From positions 62,001-126,000 of the forward strand of contig JAXHLO010000026.1 in assembly GCA_034522075.1 (NCBI GenBank): a DNA stretch of 64,000 nucleotides, read 5' to 3'. Under the pieces are notes generated by a model. The model made no database searches and was not told the DNA's origin. It was given only the letters and a program-made list of their open reading frames with translations. Below, piece after piece: positions 38,626 through 48,339 of the stretch (position 1 is the first letter of the stretch; every line of letters starts with the position of its first letter). The DNA comes from UBA7803 sp034522075 (lineage in GTDB: Bacteria > Pseudomonadota > Gammaproteobacteria > Pseudomonadales > Azotimanducaceae). The translations under genes and the position numbers were made by a program.

Positions 38626-38642
38626 TCACCAACTATTGGTGA
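38626..38642. promoter_or_regulatory. Inverted repeat upstream of the RND operon
   Basis: TCACCAA-CTA-TTGGTGA, perfect 7-bp arms, 12 bases after the phosphatase stop and about 205 bases before the pump gene. No T run. Could be an operator for the pump or a weak transcript end. The rest of 38,614-38,846 holds no gene I can support. Confidence 0.3.
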
Positions 38643-38846
38643 TTTCGACCACAGCCCGCCACACCACTCCGCCATACAACGTGGCCGAACCCGCGGATTC
38701 CCCCGGCTCTACGCCAGTCTGGTCAATTGGCACGCTTCGTGAAGAGCAGCATCCGCCCGCGCCGGCAACGCGCCCCTCCCATGCAGTAGGCGCCCCTCAA
38801 CGCCGCGCGCGGGCACTCATTCGAGTCGGCCCGGAAGGAAGCTGCG

Positions 38847-41800
38847 TTGATCGAAACATTTGCCAGACACAAGGTCGCCGCAAACCTGCTGATGATCATG
38901 ATGATCCTCGCCGGTCTGTGGGCCATTCGCGTCATGCCCGCCCAGCTCGACCCGCCGGCGGACTTCCCCGTGGTGTTCGTGGAGGTACAGTGGCCGGGCG
39001 CCAGCGCTGAGGACGTGGCCACCCTGGTCACGGTGCCCATCGAACAGCAGGTACGCAGCGTCGACCGGGTCAACGAGGTACGGTCGCGAACGGGCAACGG
39101 CGCCACGACCATCTGGGTCGAGTTCGACTACGACGCCGAAATGGCCGTGGCCCTCGACCAGGTCAAACAGCGCATTGCCAGCATCCGCAATCTGCCGGCG
39201 AACATCGAGCCGCCCACGGTCGGCCGCTTCATCGACCGCGAGCCGGTAGCCGTTCTGCAGGTCACCGGGGACGGTGATGTCGGCGATCTCATCGGCGTGG
39301 TCCGTGAGTTCGAACGTGAGCTCATGGCCCGCGGCATCGAAGGCGTTCGCTACGACGGCCTGCCGCGCCAGGAGATCGCGCTGCTGGTCAGCGCCCGGCG
39401 GCTGCAGGAACTGGGGCTGACCCTGGACGAACTGGCCGACAACGTGGCCCGCGCCAGCCGCGACGTGCCCGCCGGTACCGTGGGCAGCGGCCAGGGCACC
39501 CGGCAACTGCGCAGCCTCGATCAGCAGCGCAGCCCTTACGGTTTCGAGCAGCTTCTGCTGGAAACCGGCGGTCAGGTGATCAGGCTGGGCGACCTGGCGG
39601 AAGTGGAACGCCGGCCCCAGCGCGGCGAACCCATCGTCACCAAGAACGGCCGGCCCGCCATCGAGATGATGCTCTGGCGCGCCACCGAGGCCGACGCCTA
39701 CCAGGCTGATCAGATCGTCGACGCCTGGCTGGCAGAGGTGCGGCCGACCCTGCCGGAGGGCGTCGAGGTCAGCGTCATGCAGGACATCTGGACCCTGCTC
39801 GGCGCTCAGCTCGACATGATCCTGGAAAATGCCGCGTCGGGACTGCTGCTGGTGGTGCTGATGCTGTTCGCATTCCTCAACGGCCGCGTGGGCTGGTGGG
39901 TGATGGTCGGCATTCCGGTGAGCTTTCTCATGGCCCTGGCGCTGTTTCATCTGCTCTTCGGCCAGGGCATCAGCATCATCGCTCTGATCGGCTTCGTCAT
40001 GGCGCTGGGCATCGTCGTGGACGATGCCATCGTGGTCGGCGAGGATGCCACCACCCTTTTTCAGGCCGGGGCAACCGCTGAGGAAGCGGCCATCGGCAGT
40101 GCCCGGCGCATGTGGGTGCCGGTAGCCACCTCGTCGCTGACCACCCTGGCGGCTTTCATCCCGCTGCTGCTGTTCGGCGGCCCCATGGGGCAGATCATTC
40201 TCACTCTGCCCACCGTGCTGCTGTGCATCATTGTCGCCTCCCTGGTGGAGTGTTTTCTGGTACTGCCGGCCCACCTCAAGCACAGTCTGGGGCGCAGCGA
40301 AGCGCCGCAGGCAGGATCCTGGCGCGGCCGTTTCGACCGCGGCCTCACCCATGTTCGCGACCGCCGCTTCATGCCGCTGGTACGCCGCGCCCTGGCCTAC
40401 CCCGGCGCCACGGTCTGTGCCGCGCTCGGCGGCATGATGATCGTCGTGTCGCTGATCGCCTCCCAGCACGTGGCCGTGGCATTGGTGACCGGCTTCACCA
40501 TCGAAAGTCTGGAGGCCAACGTGGCCTTCGCGGCCACGGCCAGCGACAACGACAAACGCCGCTTCATGGAACACCTGGAGGCGGAACTGGCCGCCATCGA
40601 CGAACAGACCGACGGCAGCAATCTGCTCGGCTGGGTCACCAAGCACAACCTGGCCACCCTCAGCGAGGAACGCCTGGAAGGCGAGCAGTACGGCTCCATC
40701 GAAGCCACCTACGCCTATGAAGAGCAGCGCACACTCGCCCCCCGGGTGTTCGTCGAGCGCTGGCGCGCGCGCATTGAACGGCCCGCCTACGTCGAACAGC
40801 TCGTGGTCCAGGTCAGCGGCGGCCAGAACAACGGTCAGGCGGACATTCAACTGCGTCTGTCGGGCAACGATCTGGAATCGCTCAAAGCCGGCGCCGAAGA
40901 ACTGGCTGGCGCCCTCGATGCCTATCCCGGAGTCTCCAACGTGATCGACGACCTGCCCTACGGCAAGGAACAGATCATCTTCGAAATCACCCCGGCCGGC
41001 CGCTCGCTGGGTCTGTCGGCGGAGCACATCGGCCGGCAACTGCGGGCGGCCTACAGCGGCAGCCGGGTGCAGATCTTCAACGACGACGAGTCGGAGCTGG
41101 AAGTCCGCGCCATGCTGCCCGACAGCGAACGCGACGATCTGGGCCAGCTCAACCGCTTCCCCATCCGCACCCCAGCCGGTGAGTTCGTGCCGCTCGGCAG
41201 TGTGGCCACCCTGTACAACCGCCGCGGCATCGACCTGATCCGCCACAGCGACGGCCGCCTGGCCGTGCGCGTGAGCGCCGATGTGGACTCACAGGTGGCC
41301 AACGCCATGAACATCACCAGCCGCCTGGAGCGTGACGTGCTGCCGGACATTCTGCGCCGCCACGACCTGCAGTTCGGTCTCGGCGGCAAATCCCGGGAAG
41401 ACCAGGAAATGCTGAGCACCATGGCGATTGGCGCGGTGCTCACCCTGATACTCATCTATCTGATCCTGACCTGGGTGTTCGCGTCGTTCCTGTGGCCGCT
41501 GGCCATCATGGCGGCCATTCCCTTCGGTCTCACCGGCGCTGTCCTCGGTCACTGGATCACCGGCTGGGACATCGGCGCCATGTCGCTGCTGGCCTTCTTT
41601 TCGCTGACGGGTGTGGTGGTCAACGATTCCATCGTGCTGATCAGCTTCTTCAAGCGCCGCGTGGAAGCCGGTGAAGCGCTGCGCCCGGCCCTGGAAGCGG
41701 CCGTACGCGCCCGCTTCCGCGCCGTGCTGCTGACATCGCTGACCACCATTGCCGGTCTGTCGCCGCTGATGTTCGAAACCTCCAGCCTGGCGTTCTACAT

Positions 41801-41984
41801 GGCGCCCATCGCAGTGACCCTGTGCTTCGGCCTGGCCCTGGCCACGGCCCTGGTGCTGCTGGTGATTCCCGCCCTGATCGTGCTGCTCGAAGGTGTCCGC
41901 CACGGTGCCGGGCGGTTGCTCGGCCGCGGCCCGGACCAAGCCCACCCACCTTCACCCACTCTGTCTCAAGGAGCCGTTTCATGA
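38847..41984 (+). CDS. RND efflux pump inner-membrane subunit (AcrB family)
   Basis: 1,045 residues, intact. N-terminal helix, large periplasmic porter domain, helices near 335-500, second porter domain and final helices. The proton-relay motif in helix 4 is conserved: GIVVDDAIVVGED (two Asp). The start is TTG 38,847 with GGAAGGAAG at the right distance; the usual AcrB opening (IETFARHKVAANLLM) begins at codon 2. The cytoplasmic tail lacks features suggesting heavy-metal CusA type; it fits a hydrophobic or drug-type pump, substrate unknown. Its stop overlaps the adaptor ATG (ATGA). No outer-membrane channel gene is nearby. Confidence 0.92.
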   Translation: MIETFARHKVAANLLMIMMILAGLWAIRVMPAQLDPPADFPVVFVEVQWPGASAEDVATLVTVPIEQQVRSVDRVNEVRSRTGNGATTIWVEFDYDAEMAVALDQVKQRIASIRNLPANIEPPTVGRFIDREPVAVLQVTGDGDVGDLIGVVREFERELMARGIEGVRYDGLPRQEIALLVSARRLQELGLTLDELADNVARASRDVPAGTVGSGQGTRQLRSLDQQRSPYGFEQLLLETGGQVIRLGDLAEVERRPQRGEPIVTKNGRPAIEMMLWRATEADAYQADQIVDAWLAEVRPTLPEGVEVSVMQDIWTLLGAQLDMILENAASGLLLVVLMLFAFLNGRVGWWVMVGIPVSFLMALALFHLLFGQGISIIALIGFVMALGIVVDDAIVVGEDATTLFQAGATAEEAAIGSARRMWVPVATSSLTTLAAFIPLLLFGGPMGQIILTLPTVLLCIIVASLVECFLVLPAHLKHSLGRSEAPQAGSWRGRFDRGLTHVRDRRFMPLVRRALAYPGATVCAALGGMMIVVSLIASQHVAVALVTGFTIESLEANVAFAATASDNDKRRFMEHLEAELAAIDEQTDGSNLLGWVTKHNLATLSEERLEGEQYGSIEATYAYEEQRTLAPRVFVERWRARIERPAYVEQLVVQVSGGQNNGQADIQLRLSGNDLESLKAGAEELAGALDAYPGVSNVIDDLPYGKEQIIFEITPAGRSLGLSAEHIGRQLRAAYSGSRVQIFNDDESELEVRAMLPDSERDDLGQLNRFPIRTPAGEFVPLGSVATLYNRRGIDLIRHSDGRLAVRVSADVDSQVANAMNITSRLERDVLPDILRRHDLQFGLGGKSREDQEMLSTMAIGAVLTLILIYLILTWVFASFLWPLAIMAAIPFGLTGAVLGHWITGWDIGAMSLLAFFSLTGVVVNDSIVLISFFKRRVEAGEALRPALEAAVRARFRAVLLTSLTTIAGLSPLMFETSSLAFYMAPIAVTLCFGLALATALVLLVIPALIVLLEGVRHGAGRLLGRGPDQAHPPSPTLSQGAVS

Positions 41985-43255
41985 CTGCCTACCACGTGCT
42001 TGCCCGCCGGTTGTGGCCGCGCTCGCCGCGCGGCAGGCGCATGGCTGCCGGCGCCGCCATGCTCGCCGGCGCCGCGTTGACCAGTGTCTCCATATTCGCC
42101 ACCGGGCCAGCCTCCGTGCCGGAGGAACGTACAGAGAAAGCCTGGCCGGTGTCGGTGCTGACCGTTCAGCCGGAACCGCTGCATCCGTCCTTTACCGCCT
42201 ATGGGCGGGTGGAATCGAACCGCACCGCCCGTATCAGCACCGACCTGGCTGCCACGGTCACTGCCGTGAACGTGCGCGAGGGCGATCGTGTGAGCGAGGG
42301 CGATGTGCTGGTGGAACTCGCCCGGGAGGAAACCGCCCTGCTGCTGGCCGAACGCCAGGCGGAGCTGGCCGGTCACCGGGCCCAGCTACGCTCCATCCGC
42401 TCGGAACAGGCCATGCTGGAACGCACGGTCGCCCAGGCGCAATCCATGCACCGGATCGCCCAGGACAAGCTGGCCCGCCACCGGCAACTGCTGGAGCGGC
42501 GCCTGATCAGCCGCAGCCTGCTCGACGAGGTCGTGGCCCAGGCCAATAACGCGGCCATTGAATTCGAACAGCACCAGCGGCGGCTGGACGACCTGCCGAA
42601 CCGTCTGGCGGCTCAGCAGGCGCTGGTGGACAGAAGTGCGGCACTGGCCGCCCGGGCCGAACTGGATCTGCAGAAGACCCGGGTACTGGCACCGTTCAGC
42701 GGGCCGATCCTGGCCGTGCACGTGGCGCCCGGCGACCGCAGCGGCAACGGTGTCGCTCTGCTGGAACTGGCCGAGGCCGGCGCGCTGGAGGTCCGGGTGC
42801 AGGTTCCAGCCAGCTACGTAGAGCGCTTTCAGCACCACCTGAGCGGCGACGACCCCATAGCGGCCAGTCTGGCGGACGGCCGCCGTCTGCAACTGGCCCG
42901 CCTGACCCACCGGGTCAGAGCCGGCCAGAGCGGTGTGGATGCATTTTTCCGCCTCGATGACCCGGGCGCCGCGACCCTGCCGCCCATCGGCCGGGTGGTG
43001 GACCTGCGTATCCGTCTGCCGGAGGAAGCCGGCGTGGTGGCGCTGCCCATCGCGTCACTCTACGAAAACGACCGGATCTACGCCGTGGAGGACAACCGCC
43101 TGCAGGCCATACGGGTGGAGCGGGTGGGCGAACTGCATACCGCCGAGGGAGACTTCCGCGTGCTGGTGCGCGCTGCCGAACTGGCCGACGGCCGGCCGGT
43201 GATCACCACGCAGTTGCCCAAGGCGGTATCCGGTCTGCTGGTGGAACCGTCATAG
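41981..43255 (+). CDS. RND periplasmic adaptor (membrane fusion protein)
   Basis: A 424-residue HlyD/AcrA-type adaptor. One N-terminal hydrophobic anchor (about 20-45), a first barrel/lipoyl half (ARISTDLAATVTAVNVREGD), a coiled hairpin of about 100 residues rich in Gln, Arg and Ala, and the second lipoyl half (LAPFSGPILAVHVAPGDRSG). It should bridge the pump to an outer-membrane channel. ATG 41,981 overlaps the pump stop by 4 bases and follows AAGGAGCC. The order pump then adaptor is opposite to the more common adaptor-pump order. Ends 14 bases from the convergent holA. Confidence 0.9.
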   Translation: MTAYHVLARRLWPRSPRGRRMAAGAAMLAGAALTSVSIFATGPASVPEERTEKAWPVSVLTVQPEPLHPSFTAYGRVESNRTARISTDLAATVTAVNVREGDRVSEGDVLVELAREETALLLAERQAELAGHRAQLRSIRSEQAMLERTVAQAQSMHRIAQDKLARHRQLLERRLISRSLLDEVVAQANNAAIEFEQHQRRLDDLPNRLAAQQALVDRSAALAARAELDLQKTRVLAPFSGPILAVHVAPGDRSGNGVALLELAEAGALEVRVQVPASYVERFQHHLSGDDPIAASLADGRRLQLARLTHRVRAGQSGVDAFFRLDDPGAATLPPIGRVVDLRIRLPEEAGVVALPIASLYENDRIYAVEDNRLQAIRVERVGELHTAEGDFRVLVRAAELADGRPVITTQLPKAVSGLLVEPS

Positions 43256-43268
43256 CGCAGACCGGTAC

Positions 43269-44270
43269 TCAGGCCCGCAGCAGGCGCAGGGGCGATCCCA
43301 CGGCCAGCGGCCGCACCCCGCACAGACGCAGCAGCAGGTCTTCCAGGGACAACCATGCATCGCCCGGAATCTGCCCCTTGCCCTGAGCATCCACCAGGGC
43401 GCATTCGGCGAGCACGCGGTCGATGGCGGTCCGGCCGCCGACGCGCTCGAGCAGGCCGGCGGCGAGCGGTTTGCGCGGACCCGGCAGAAAGCCATCGCCG
43501 TTGACGGCGCGCAATTGACTGGTCAGAGCGCCGAGAAGCGGGAACAGGGAGACGCCTTCCTGGCGCAACGTGGTCACCATGCGGCTGACCCGGCGCGCAT
43601 CACCGGCGAAGGTGGCGTCCACCAGATCGAACACGCCGTAGCGGGCGGAGTCTTCCAGAACCTCCAGCAGGGCGCCGGCGGTCACCGGCGAGGGCAGGTC
43701 GGCGAGTTTGAGCTTCTCGATCTCCTGCACGGCCGCCAGCAGATTACCTTCCACCCGGTCACTCAACAGGGCCAGCGCTTCGTCGTCGAACTCCAGCCCC
43801 GCCGCGCGCAGCCGGCCCGACAGCCAGCGCGGCAGATCTTTCTCGGCCACCGGCCAGATGGACACCACTACGCCGAGGTCGTCCAGCGCCTTGAACCAGG
43901 CGCTCTTGCGCTGCTTGCCTTCGAGTCGAATGGTGCGGATGAGCAGCAGCGTGTCGGCGGCGGGGTGGTCGGCGTAGCGGCGCAGCACTTCCGAGGCGTC
44001 GCGATCGAACTTGCCGGCGGGCACGCGCACATCGATGATGCGACGCTCGGCGAACAGCGACATGCTCGCGGCATCCTGGATGACGTCGTTCCAGTTGAAA
44101 TTGGCGTCCACGTGCAGCACCGAGCGTTCCGTATAGCCTGCTTTGCGGGCCGCGTGCAGCACCGCATCGCAGGCCTCTTCCACCAGCAGCGCATCATCGC
44201 CGGTGACCAGATAGGCATGCGCCAGCGAGCCGCGCAGATGCCCGGCCAGACCCGCCGCTCTAAGCTGCAT
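43269..44270 (-). CDS. holA: DNA polymerase III delta subunit
   Basis: A 333-residue clamp-loader subunit. Conserved landmarks: AYLVTGDDALLVEEACDAV near residue 18, RIIDVRVPAGKFD, LLLIRTIRLEGKQRKSAWFK and the C-terminal LLLRLCGVRPL. Delta opens the beta sliding clamp during loading. It follows leuS and lptE on the same strand with an 11-base overlap with lptE, the conserved gammaproteobacterial order; nadD, which often follows, is not present. Confidence 0.92.
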   Translation of the reverse strand: MQLRAAGLAGHLRGSLAHAYLVTGDDALLVEEACDAVLHAARKAGYTERSVLHVDANFNWNDVIQDAASMSLFAERRIIDVRVPAGKFDRDASEVLRRYADHPAADTLLLIRTIRLEGKQRKSAWFKALDDLGVVVSIWPVAEKDLPRWLSGRLRAAGLEFDDEALALLSDRVEGNLLAAVQEIEKLKLADLPSPVTAGALLEVLEDSARYGVFDLVDATFAGDARRVSRMVTTLRQEGVSLFPLLGALTSQLRAVNGDGFLPGPRKPLAAGLLERVGGRTAIDRVLAECALVDAQGKGQIPGDAWLSLEDLLLRLCGVRPLAVGSPLRLLRA

Positions 44271-44763
44271 CGCTCATCCCGGACGCTACCGTGTTCAACG
44301 CACGCAGAATCTGCTGCACCAGATCATTCTGCATTTCCCGCTCGAGCAGAGCCTGTTCTTCGCTGCTGCCGACGATGTTGTCGCGGTCGATGCGGAATAC
44401 CCGCTGGCGCTCCAGCCACTGCGGCGCCACCAGTTCTTCGCCCTGCGGACCGGTCACCCGATAACGCACACCCAGCGTGGTCTCGTACTCGGCGGCCCGG
44501 CCCTGGCCGGAGACGGTGATACTGCGCCGGTCGCGGCGGGAATCCAGCAGTTCCACCACCAAGGTGGCGTCGGCGGCCGTGTCGCTCTCCGCCACCCCGG
44601 CCTGACGCAGCGCCCGCCGCAGGGGGGCTTCCAGCGGGTTGCGCGGGTCCGAGACCACGTGTGCCGCTTCGATGCTGCTGCCGATATCCCAGGTACGCAG
44701 GTGAAAGCCGCAGCCGCCTGCCAGCGCCAGCCCCAGCAACGTGAGCACCACCGGGCGCAACAT
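44260..44763 (-). CDS. lptE: LPS-assembly lipoprotein LptE
   Basis: A 167-residue lipoprotein. Signal ending in LALAGGCGFHLR, the lipidated Cys followed by GFHLR typical of LptE. LptE plugs the LptD barrel that inserts lipopolysaccharide in the outer leaflet. Its ATG overlaps the leuS stop (TGATG) and its stop overlaps holA by 11 bases, so the three genes are one operon. Sequence identity beyond the start is low as usual for LptE; context makes the call firm. Confidence 0.9.
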   Translation of the reverse strand: MLRPVVLTLLGLALAGGCGFHLRTWDIGSSIEAAHVVSDPRNPLEAPLRRALRQAGVAESDTAADATLVVELLDSRRDRRSITVSGQGRAAEYETTLGVRYRVTGPQGEELVAPQWLERQRVFRIDRDNIVGSSEEQALLEREMQNDLVQQILRALNTVASGMSDAA

Positions 44764-47231
44764 CAGCTCACCACGATGTTGATGAGCTTGCCGGGAACGG
44801 CGATCACCTTGCGTACGGTCTTACCGGCAACAAAACGTTCCACGTTTTCATTCTCCAGGGCTGCGCTCCGGGCCGTGTCTTCGTCCACGTCGGCAGGCAG
44901 CGAGACGTGACCGCGGACTTTGCCATTCACCTGGACCACCAGCTCCACCGTGTCCTGAACCAGTGCGGACTCGTCCACCGCCGGCCACTGTGCCTCCACC
45001 AGCAACGCGCGTTCGCCCAGTGCCGACCAGAGTTCCTGGGTCACGTGCGGCGCGATGGGCGAGAACACCAGCACCGCGATCTTCAGCGCCTCGCGCACGG
45101 CGGCCCGGTCGTGTTCGTGGGCGGGCTCGGTCCTGCTCACTGCGTTGGTCAGCTCGTGAACGGCGGAGACCACGGTATTGAAAGTCAGGCGCCGGCCGTA
45201 ATCGTCATCGGCGCGCTGCAGGGTCTCGTGGCTCTTGCGGCGCAGATCGCGCCCGGCATCACTCAGCTCGGCCGGGTTCAGCGCCGGCACGTCACCGGCG
45301 GCCAGATGATCCTGAACCAGGTTCCACAGGCGCCGGCAGAATCTGGCCTGGCCTTCCACACCGGCCTCGCTCCACTCGAAGGACTGATCCGGCGGCGCGG
45401 CGAACATCATGGCGGTGCGCACGGCATCGGCGCCGTATTTCTCCAGCAGCACCTGAGGATTGCCCGCGTCACCCGATGACTTGGACATCTTGCGGCCGTC
45501 CTTGAGCACCATGCCGAGCATGAGCAGCCGCGTGAACGGCTCGTCGGAGTTGATCATGCCGGCGTCGCGCATGAGCTTGTGGAAGAAACGCGCGTAGAGC
45601 AGATGCAGAATGGCGTGCTCGATACCGCCCACGTAGTGGTCCACCGGGGTCCAGTAGTTGGCCCGCTCGTCGAGCATGGGCTGGTTGGCGTCCGGGCAGG
45701 CGAAGCGGGCGTAATACCAGGAAGACTCCATGAAGGTATCGAAAGTGTCCGTTTCCCGCCTGGCCGCGGCGCCGCACTGCGGGCAGTTCACCCGATAGAA
45801 GCTCTCCATGGTGGTGAGCGGCGAACGCACGCCTTCGAAGGTCACCTCGGTGGGCAGCAGCACCGGCAGATCCTGCTCCGGCACCGGGACGATGCCGCAG
45901 GCGTCGCAATGAATCATGGGAATGGGACAACCCCAGTAGCGCTGACGGGAGACGCCCCAGTCCCGCAGGCGGAAATTGGTGCGCCGCCGCCCCAGGCCCT
46001 TGGCCTCCAGTGCCTCGGCGATGGCAGCGAAGGCCCGGGCCGATGCCATGCCGTCGAACTCGCCGGAATTCACCAGCTTGCCGTAGTCGGTGAAGGCGGC
46101 CGCGTCGAGATCACAGGGTTCGTCGCCGGCCGGTTCGATCACCTGCTTGATGGGAATGCCGTATTTACGGGCAAATTCCCAGTCGCGCTGATCGTGGCCG
46201 GGCACGGCCATCACGGCGCCGGAGCCATACTCCATGAGCACGAAGTTGGCCACCCACACGGGGATGGGCTCGCCGGTCAGCGGATGCTCCACCGTCAACG
46301 AGGTCGGCACGCCTTCTTTCTCGAGGGTGGCGATCTCGGCTTCCGCCGTCTGCATGTTGCGGCACTTGTCGACGAAGGCCGCCACCTCCGGGCTGCGCTC
46401 GGCAGCCTGGCGGGCCAGCGGGTGTTCGGCGGCCACGGCCATATACGTGACGCCGAGCAGGGTATCCGGACGGGTGGTGTACACGCGCAGCGGATCGCCC
46501 CCCGCCGCCGCGTCCGCGGCGCTGACGGGAAAGTCGATCTCCACCCCTTCCGAGCGGCCGATCCAGTTGCGCTGCATGTTCTTCACCGACTCCGGCCAGC
46601 CATCCAGCCGGTCGAGCTCGTCGAGCAGTTCCTCGGCGTAGTCGGTGATCTTGAGAAACCACTGGGGCATCTCGCGGCGCTCCACCGGTACCCCGGAGCG
46701 CCAGCCGCAGCCGTCCACCACCTGTTCGTTGGCGAGCACGGTCTGATCCACGGGATCCCAGTTGACCATGGAGCTTTTGCGGTAGACCAGACCCTTCTCG
46801 TAGAGCTTGATGAAGAACCATTGTTCCCAGTGGTAGTACTCGGGGTCGCAGGTGGCGAACTCCCGGCTCCAGTCGATGCCGAAGCCCAGTTCGCGCATCT
46901 GCCCGCGCATATAGGCGATGTTGTCACGGGTCCAGCGGGCCGGCGGAATGCCGTTCTTGATGGCGGCATTCTCGGCCGGCAGACCGAAGGCATCCCAGCC
47001 CATGGGCTGCATGACGTTGTAGCCCTTGAGCCGGTGATAGCGGTTGATCACGTCACCGAGCGTGTAGCAGCGCACATGCCCCATGTGCAGCTGCCCGCTG
47101 GGATAGGGAAACATGGCCAGGCAATAGAATTTCTCGGCCGCAGCGGATTCGCCGGCCTCGAAACAGCGGGCGGCATCCCAGGTCTGTTGCACGGATTGCT
47201 CCACCGTGCGGGGGTCATACGGGGCGTTCAT
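44763..47231 (-). CDS. leuS: Leucyl-tRNA synthetase
   Basis: An 822-residue class I synthetase charging tRNA-Leu. HIGH-type motif PYPSGQLHMGHVR near residue 42, editing domain with TTRPDTLLGVTYMAVAAEHP near 240, KMSKS in DGRKMSKSSGD near 575, and the C-terminal VNGKVRGHVSLPADVDE. Slightly shorter than E. coli LeuS. ATG 47,231 is preferred to a TTG three codons upstream; GAGG lies just before it. Frame is intact throughout, which contrasts with the nearby miaB. Confidence 0.95.
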   Translation of the reverse strand: MNAPYDPRTVEQSVQQTWDAARCFEAGESAAAEKFYCLAMFPYPSGQLHMGHVRCYTLGDVINRYHRLKGYNVMQPMGWDAFGLPAENAAIKNGIPPARWTRDNIAYMRGQMRELGFGIDWSREFATCDPEYYHWEQWFFIKLYEKGLVYRKSSMVNWDPVDQTVLANEQVVDGCGWRSGVPVERREMPQWFLKITDYAEELLDELDRLDGWPESVKNMQRNWIGRSEGVEIDFPVSAADAAAGGDPLRVYTTRPDTLLGVTYMAVAAEHPLARQAAERSPEVAAFVDKCRNMQTAEAEIATLEKEGVPTSLTVEHPLTGEPIPVWVANFVLMEYGSGAVMAVPGHDQRDWEFARKYGIPIKQVIEPAGDEPCDLDAAAFTDYGKLVNSGEFDGMASARAFAAIAEALEAKGLGRRRTNFRLRDWGVSRQRYWGCPIPMIHCDACGIVPVPEQDLPVLLPTEVTFEGVRSPLTTMESFYRVNCPQCGAAARRETDTFDTFMESSWYYARFACPDANQPMLDERANYWTPVDHYVGGIEHAILHLLYARFFHKLMRDAGMINSDEPFTRLLMLGMVLKDGRKMSKSSGDAGNPQVLLEKYGADAVRTAMMFAAPPDQSFEWSEAGVEGQARFCRRLWNLVQDHLAAGDVPALNPAELSDAGRDLRRKSHETLQRADDDYGRRLTFNTVVSAVHELTNAVSRTEPAHEHDRAAVREALKIAVLVFSPIAPHVTQELWSALGERALLVEAQWPAVDESALVQDTVELVVQVNGKVRGHVSLPADVDEDTARSAALENENVERFVAGKTVRKVIAVPGKLINIVVS

Positions 47232-47359
47232 AAGCCTCAAACGTCAGTGGTTCACCGGAAACGCGCAAGGATACCACCGACCGGGCGCCGCGTGACCGGC
47301 GGACGCTGACTGCGCCCACCCGGGGTGATACCGTTCCCGCATACACGGAGGACAAGGGT

Positions 47360-48319
47360 ATGCGCATCTTCGTCACGGGGGCTTCCGGTTTCGTGGGCGG
47401 CGCAGCGGCGGCGCGCCTGGCGGCCGACGGTCACGACGTGCGCGCCATGTCGCGCACCGAGGCCGCCGACCGCACTATCGAGAATCTGGGTGCCGCCCCG
47501 GTGCGCTGCGATCTGCAGACGGTCAGCGCCGAACACGTAGGCGATGCCGAGGCCGTGCTCCACTGCGCCGCCTACGTGGCCGACTGGGGCCCGCCGGATG
47601 CCTGGTACCAGGCCAACGTGCTCGGCACCCAGCGCATGCTGGATGCGGCCGCCGGCGCCGGGGCCCGGCGCTTCATCCACATGGGCACCGAAGCCGCCAT
47701 CGTCCGCGGCCAGCACATCCTGGGCGCCGACGAGACCGAACCCCTGGCGCTGGACTCCCCCTATCCCTATTGCGCCACCAAAGCGGAAGCGGAACGGCGG
47801 GTTCTGGCAGCCAACGGCCCGGAATTCGCCACCATCGTGCTGCGGCCCAGATTCATCTGGGGCCCGGGCGACCAGACCATTCTGCCCGCGCTGGAACAGA
47901 TGGCCGGCTCCGGCCAGTTCCGCTGGCTGGACGGCGGCCGCGCCCGGACGTCCACCACCCACATCGACAATCTGGTGGCAGCCATCGTCCTGGCGCTCGA
48001 CCGCGGCACGCCCGGCCAGGCCTATTTCATTCTCGACGACGGCGAACGCACCATGCGCGAGGTGCTGAGCGGCCTGGCTGCAAGCCGCGGCATCACCCTG
48101 CCCGACCGTGCCCTGCCCGCCTGGCTGGCCGGCGCCATCGCCGCTGCCGGCGAGTCCGTCTGGCGCACCCTGCGCCTGTCCGGCGCGCCGCCGCTGACCC
48201 GTCACGCGGTGATGGTCATGTCGCGCGATTGCACGCTGGACGACAGCAAAGCCCGCCGGGACCTCGGCTATCAGCCGGTGGTGTCGTTCGAGGAAGGGTT
48301 ACGGCAGATGTCGGCGTAA
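47360..48319 (+). CDS. NAD-dependent epimerase/dehydratase (extended SDR)
   Basis: A 319-residue extended short-chain dehydrogenase. NAD site VTGASGFVGGAAAARL at residue 5, active-site YPYCATKAEAE (Tyr-x3-Lys) near 137, and RPRFIWGPGDQTILPAL, a substrate-side segment of the 3-beta-HSD/UDP-sugar epimerase group. Substrate unknown. It is the only plus-strand gene in an otherwise conserved minus-strand block, inserted between leuS and lnt with 120 bases before and 20 after. Overlap or promoter elements not obvious. Confidence 0.83.
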   Translation: MRIFVTGASGFVGGAAAARLAADGHDVRAMSRTEAADRTIENLGAAPVRCDLQTVSAEHVGDAEAVLHCAAYVADWGPPDAWYQANVLGTQRMLDAAAGAGARRFIHMGTEAAIVRGQHILGADETEPLALDSPYPYCATKAEAERRVLAANGPEFATIVLRPRFIWGPGDQTILPALEQMAGSGQFRWLDGGRARTSTTHIDNLVAAIVLALDRGTPGQAYFILDDGERTMREVLSGLAASRGITLPDRALPAWLAGAIAAAGESVWRTLRLSGAPPLTRHAVMVMSRDCTLDDSKARRDLGYQPVVSFEEGLRQMSA

Positions 48320-48339
48320 CGATCAGCGCGTGAGCGCAT

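Noticed and set aside
38817..41246. An 809-codon open frame on the complement of the RND pump gene
   Set aside because: Its translation is low-complexity His/Gln/Gly-rich as expected from the antisense of high-GC coding sequence, and the sense frame is a complete AcrB-family pump.
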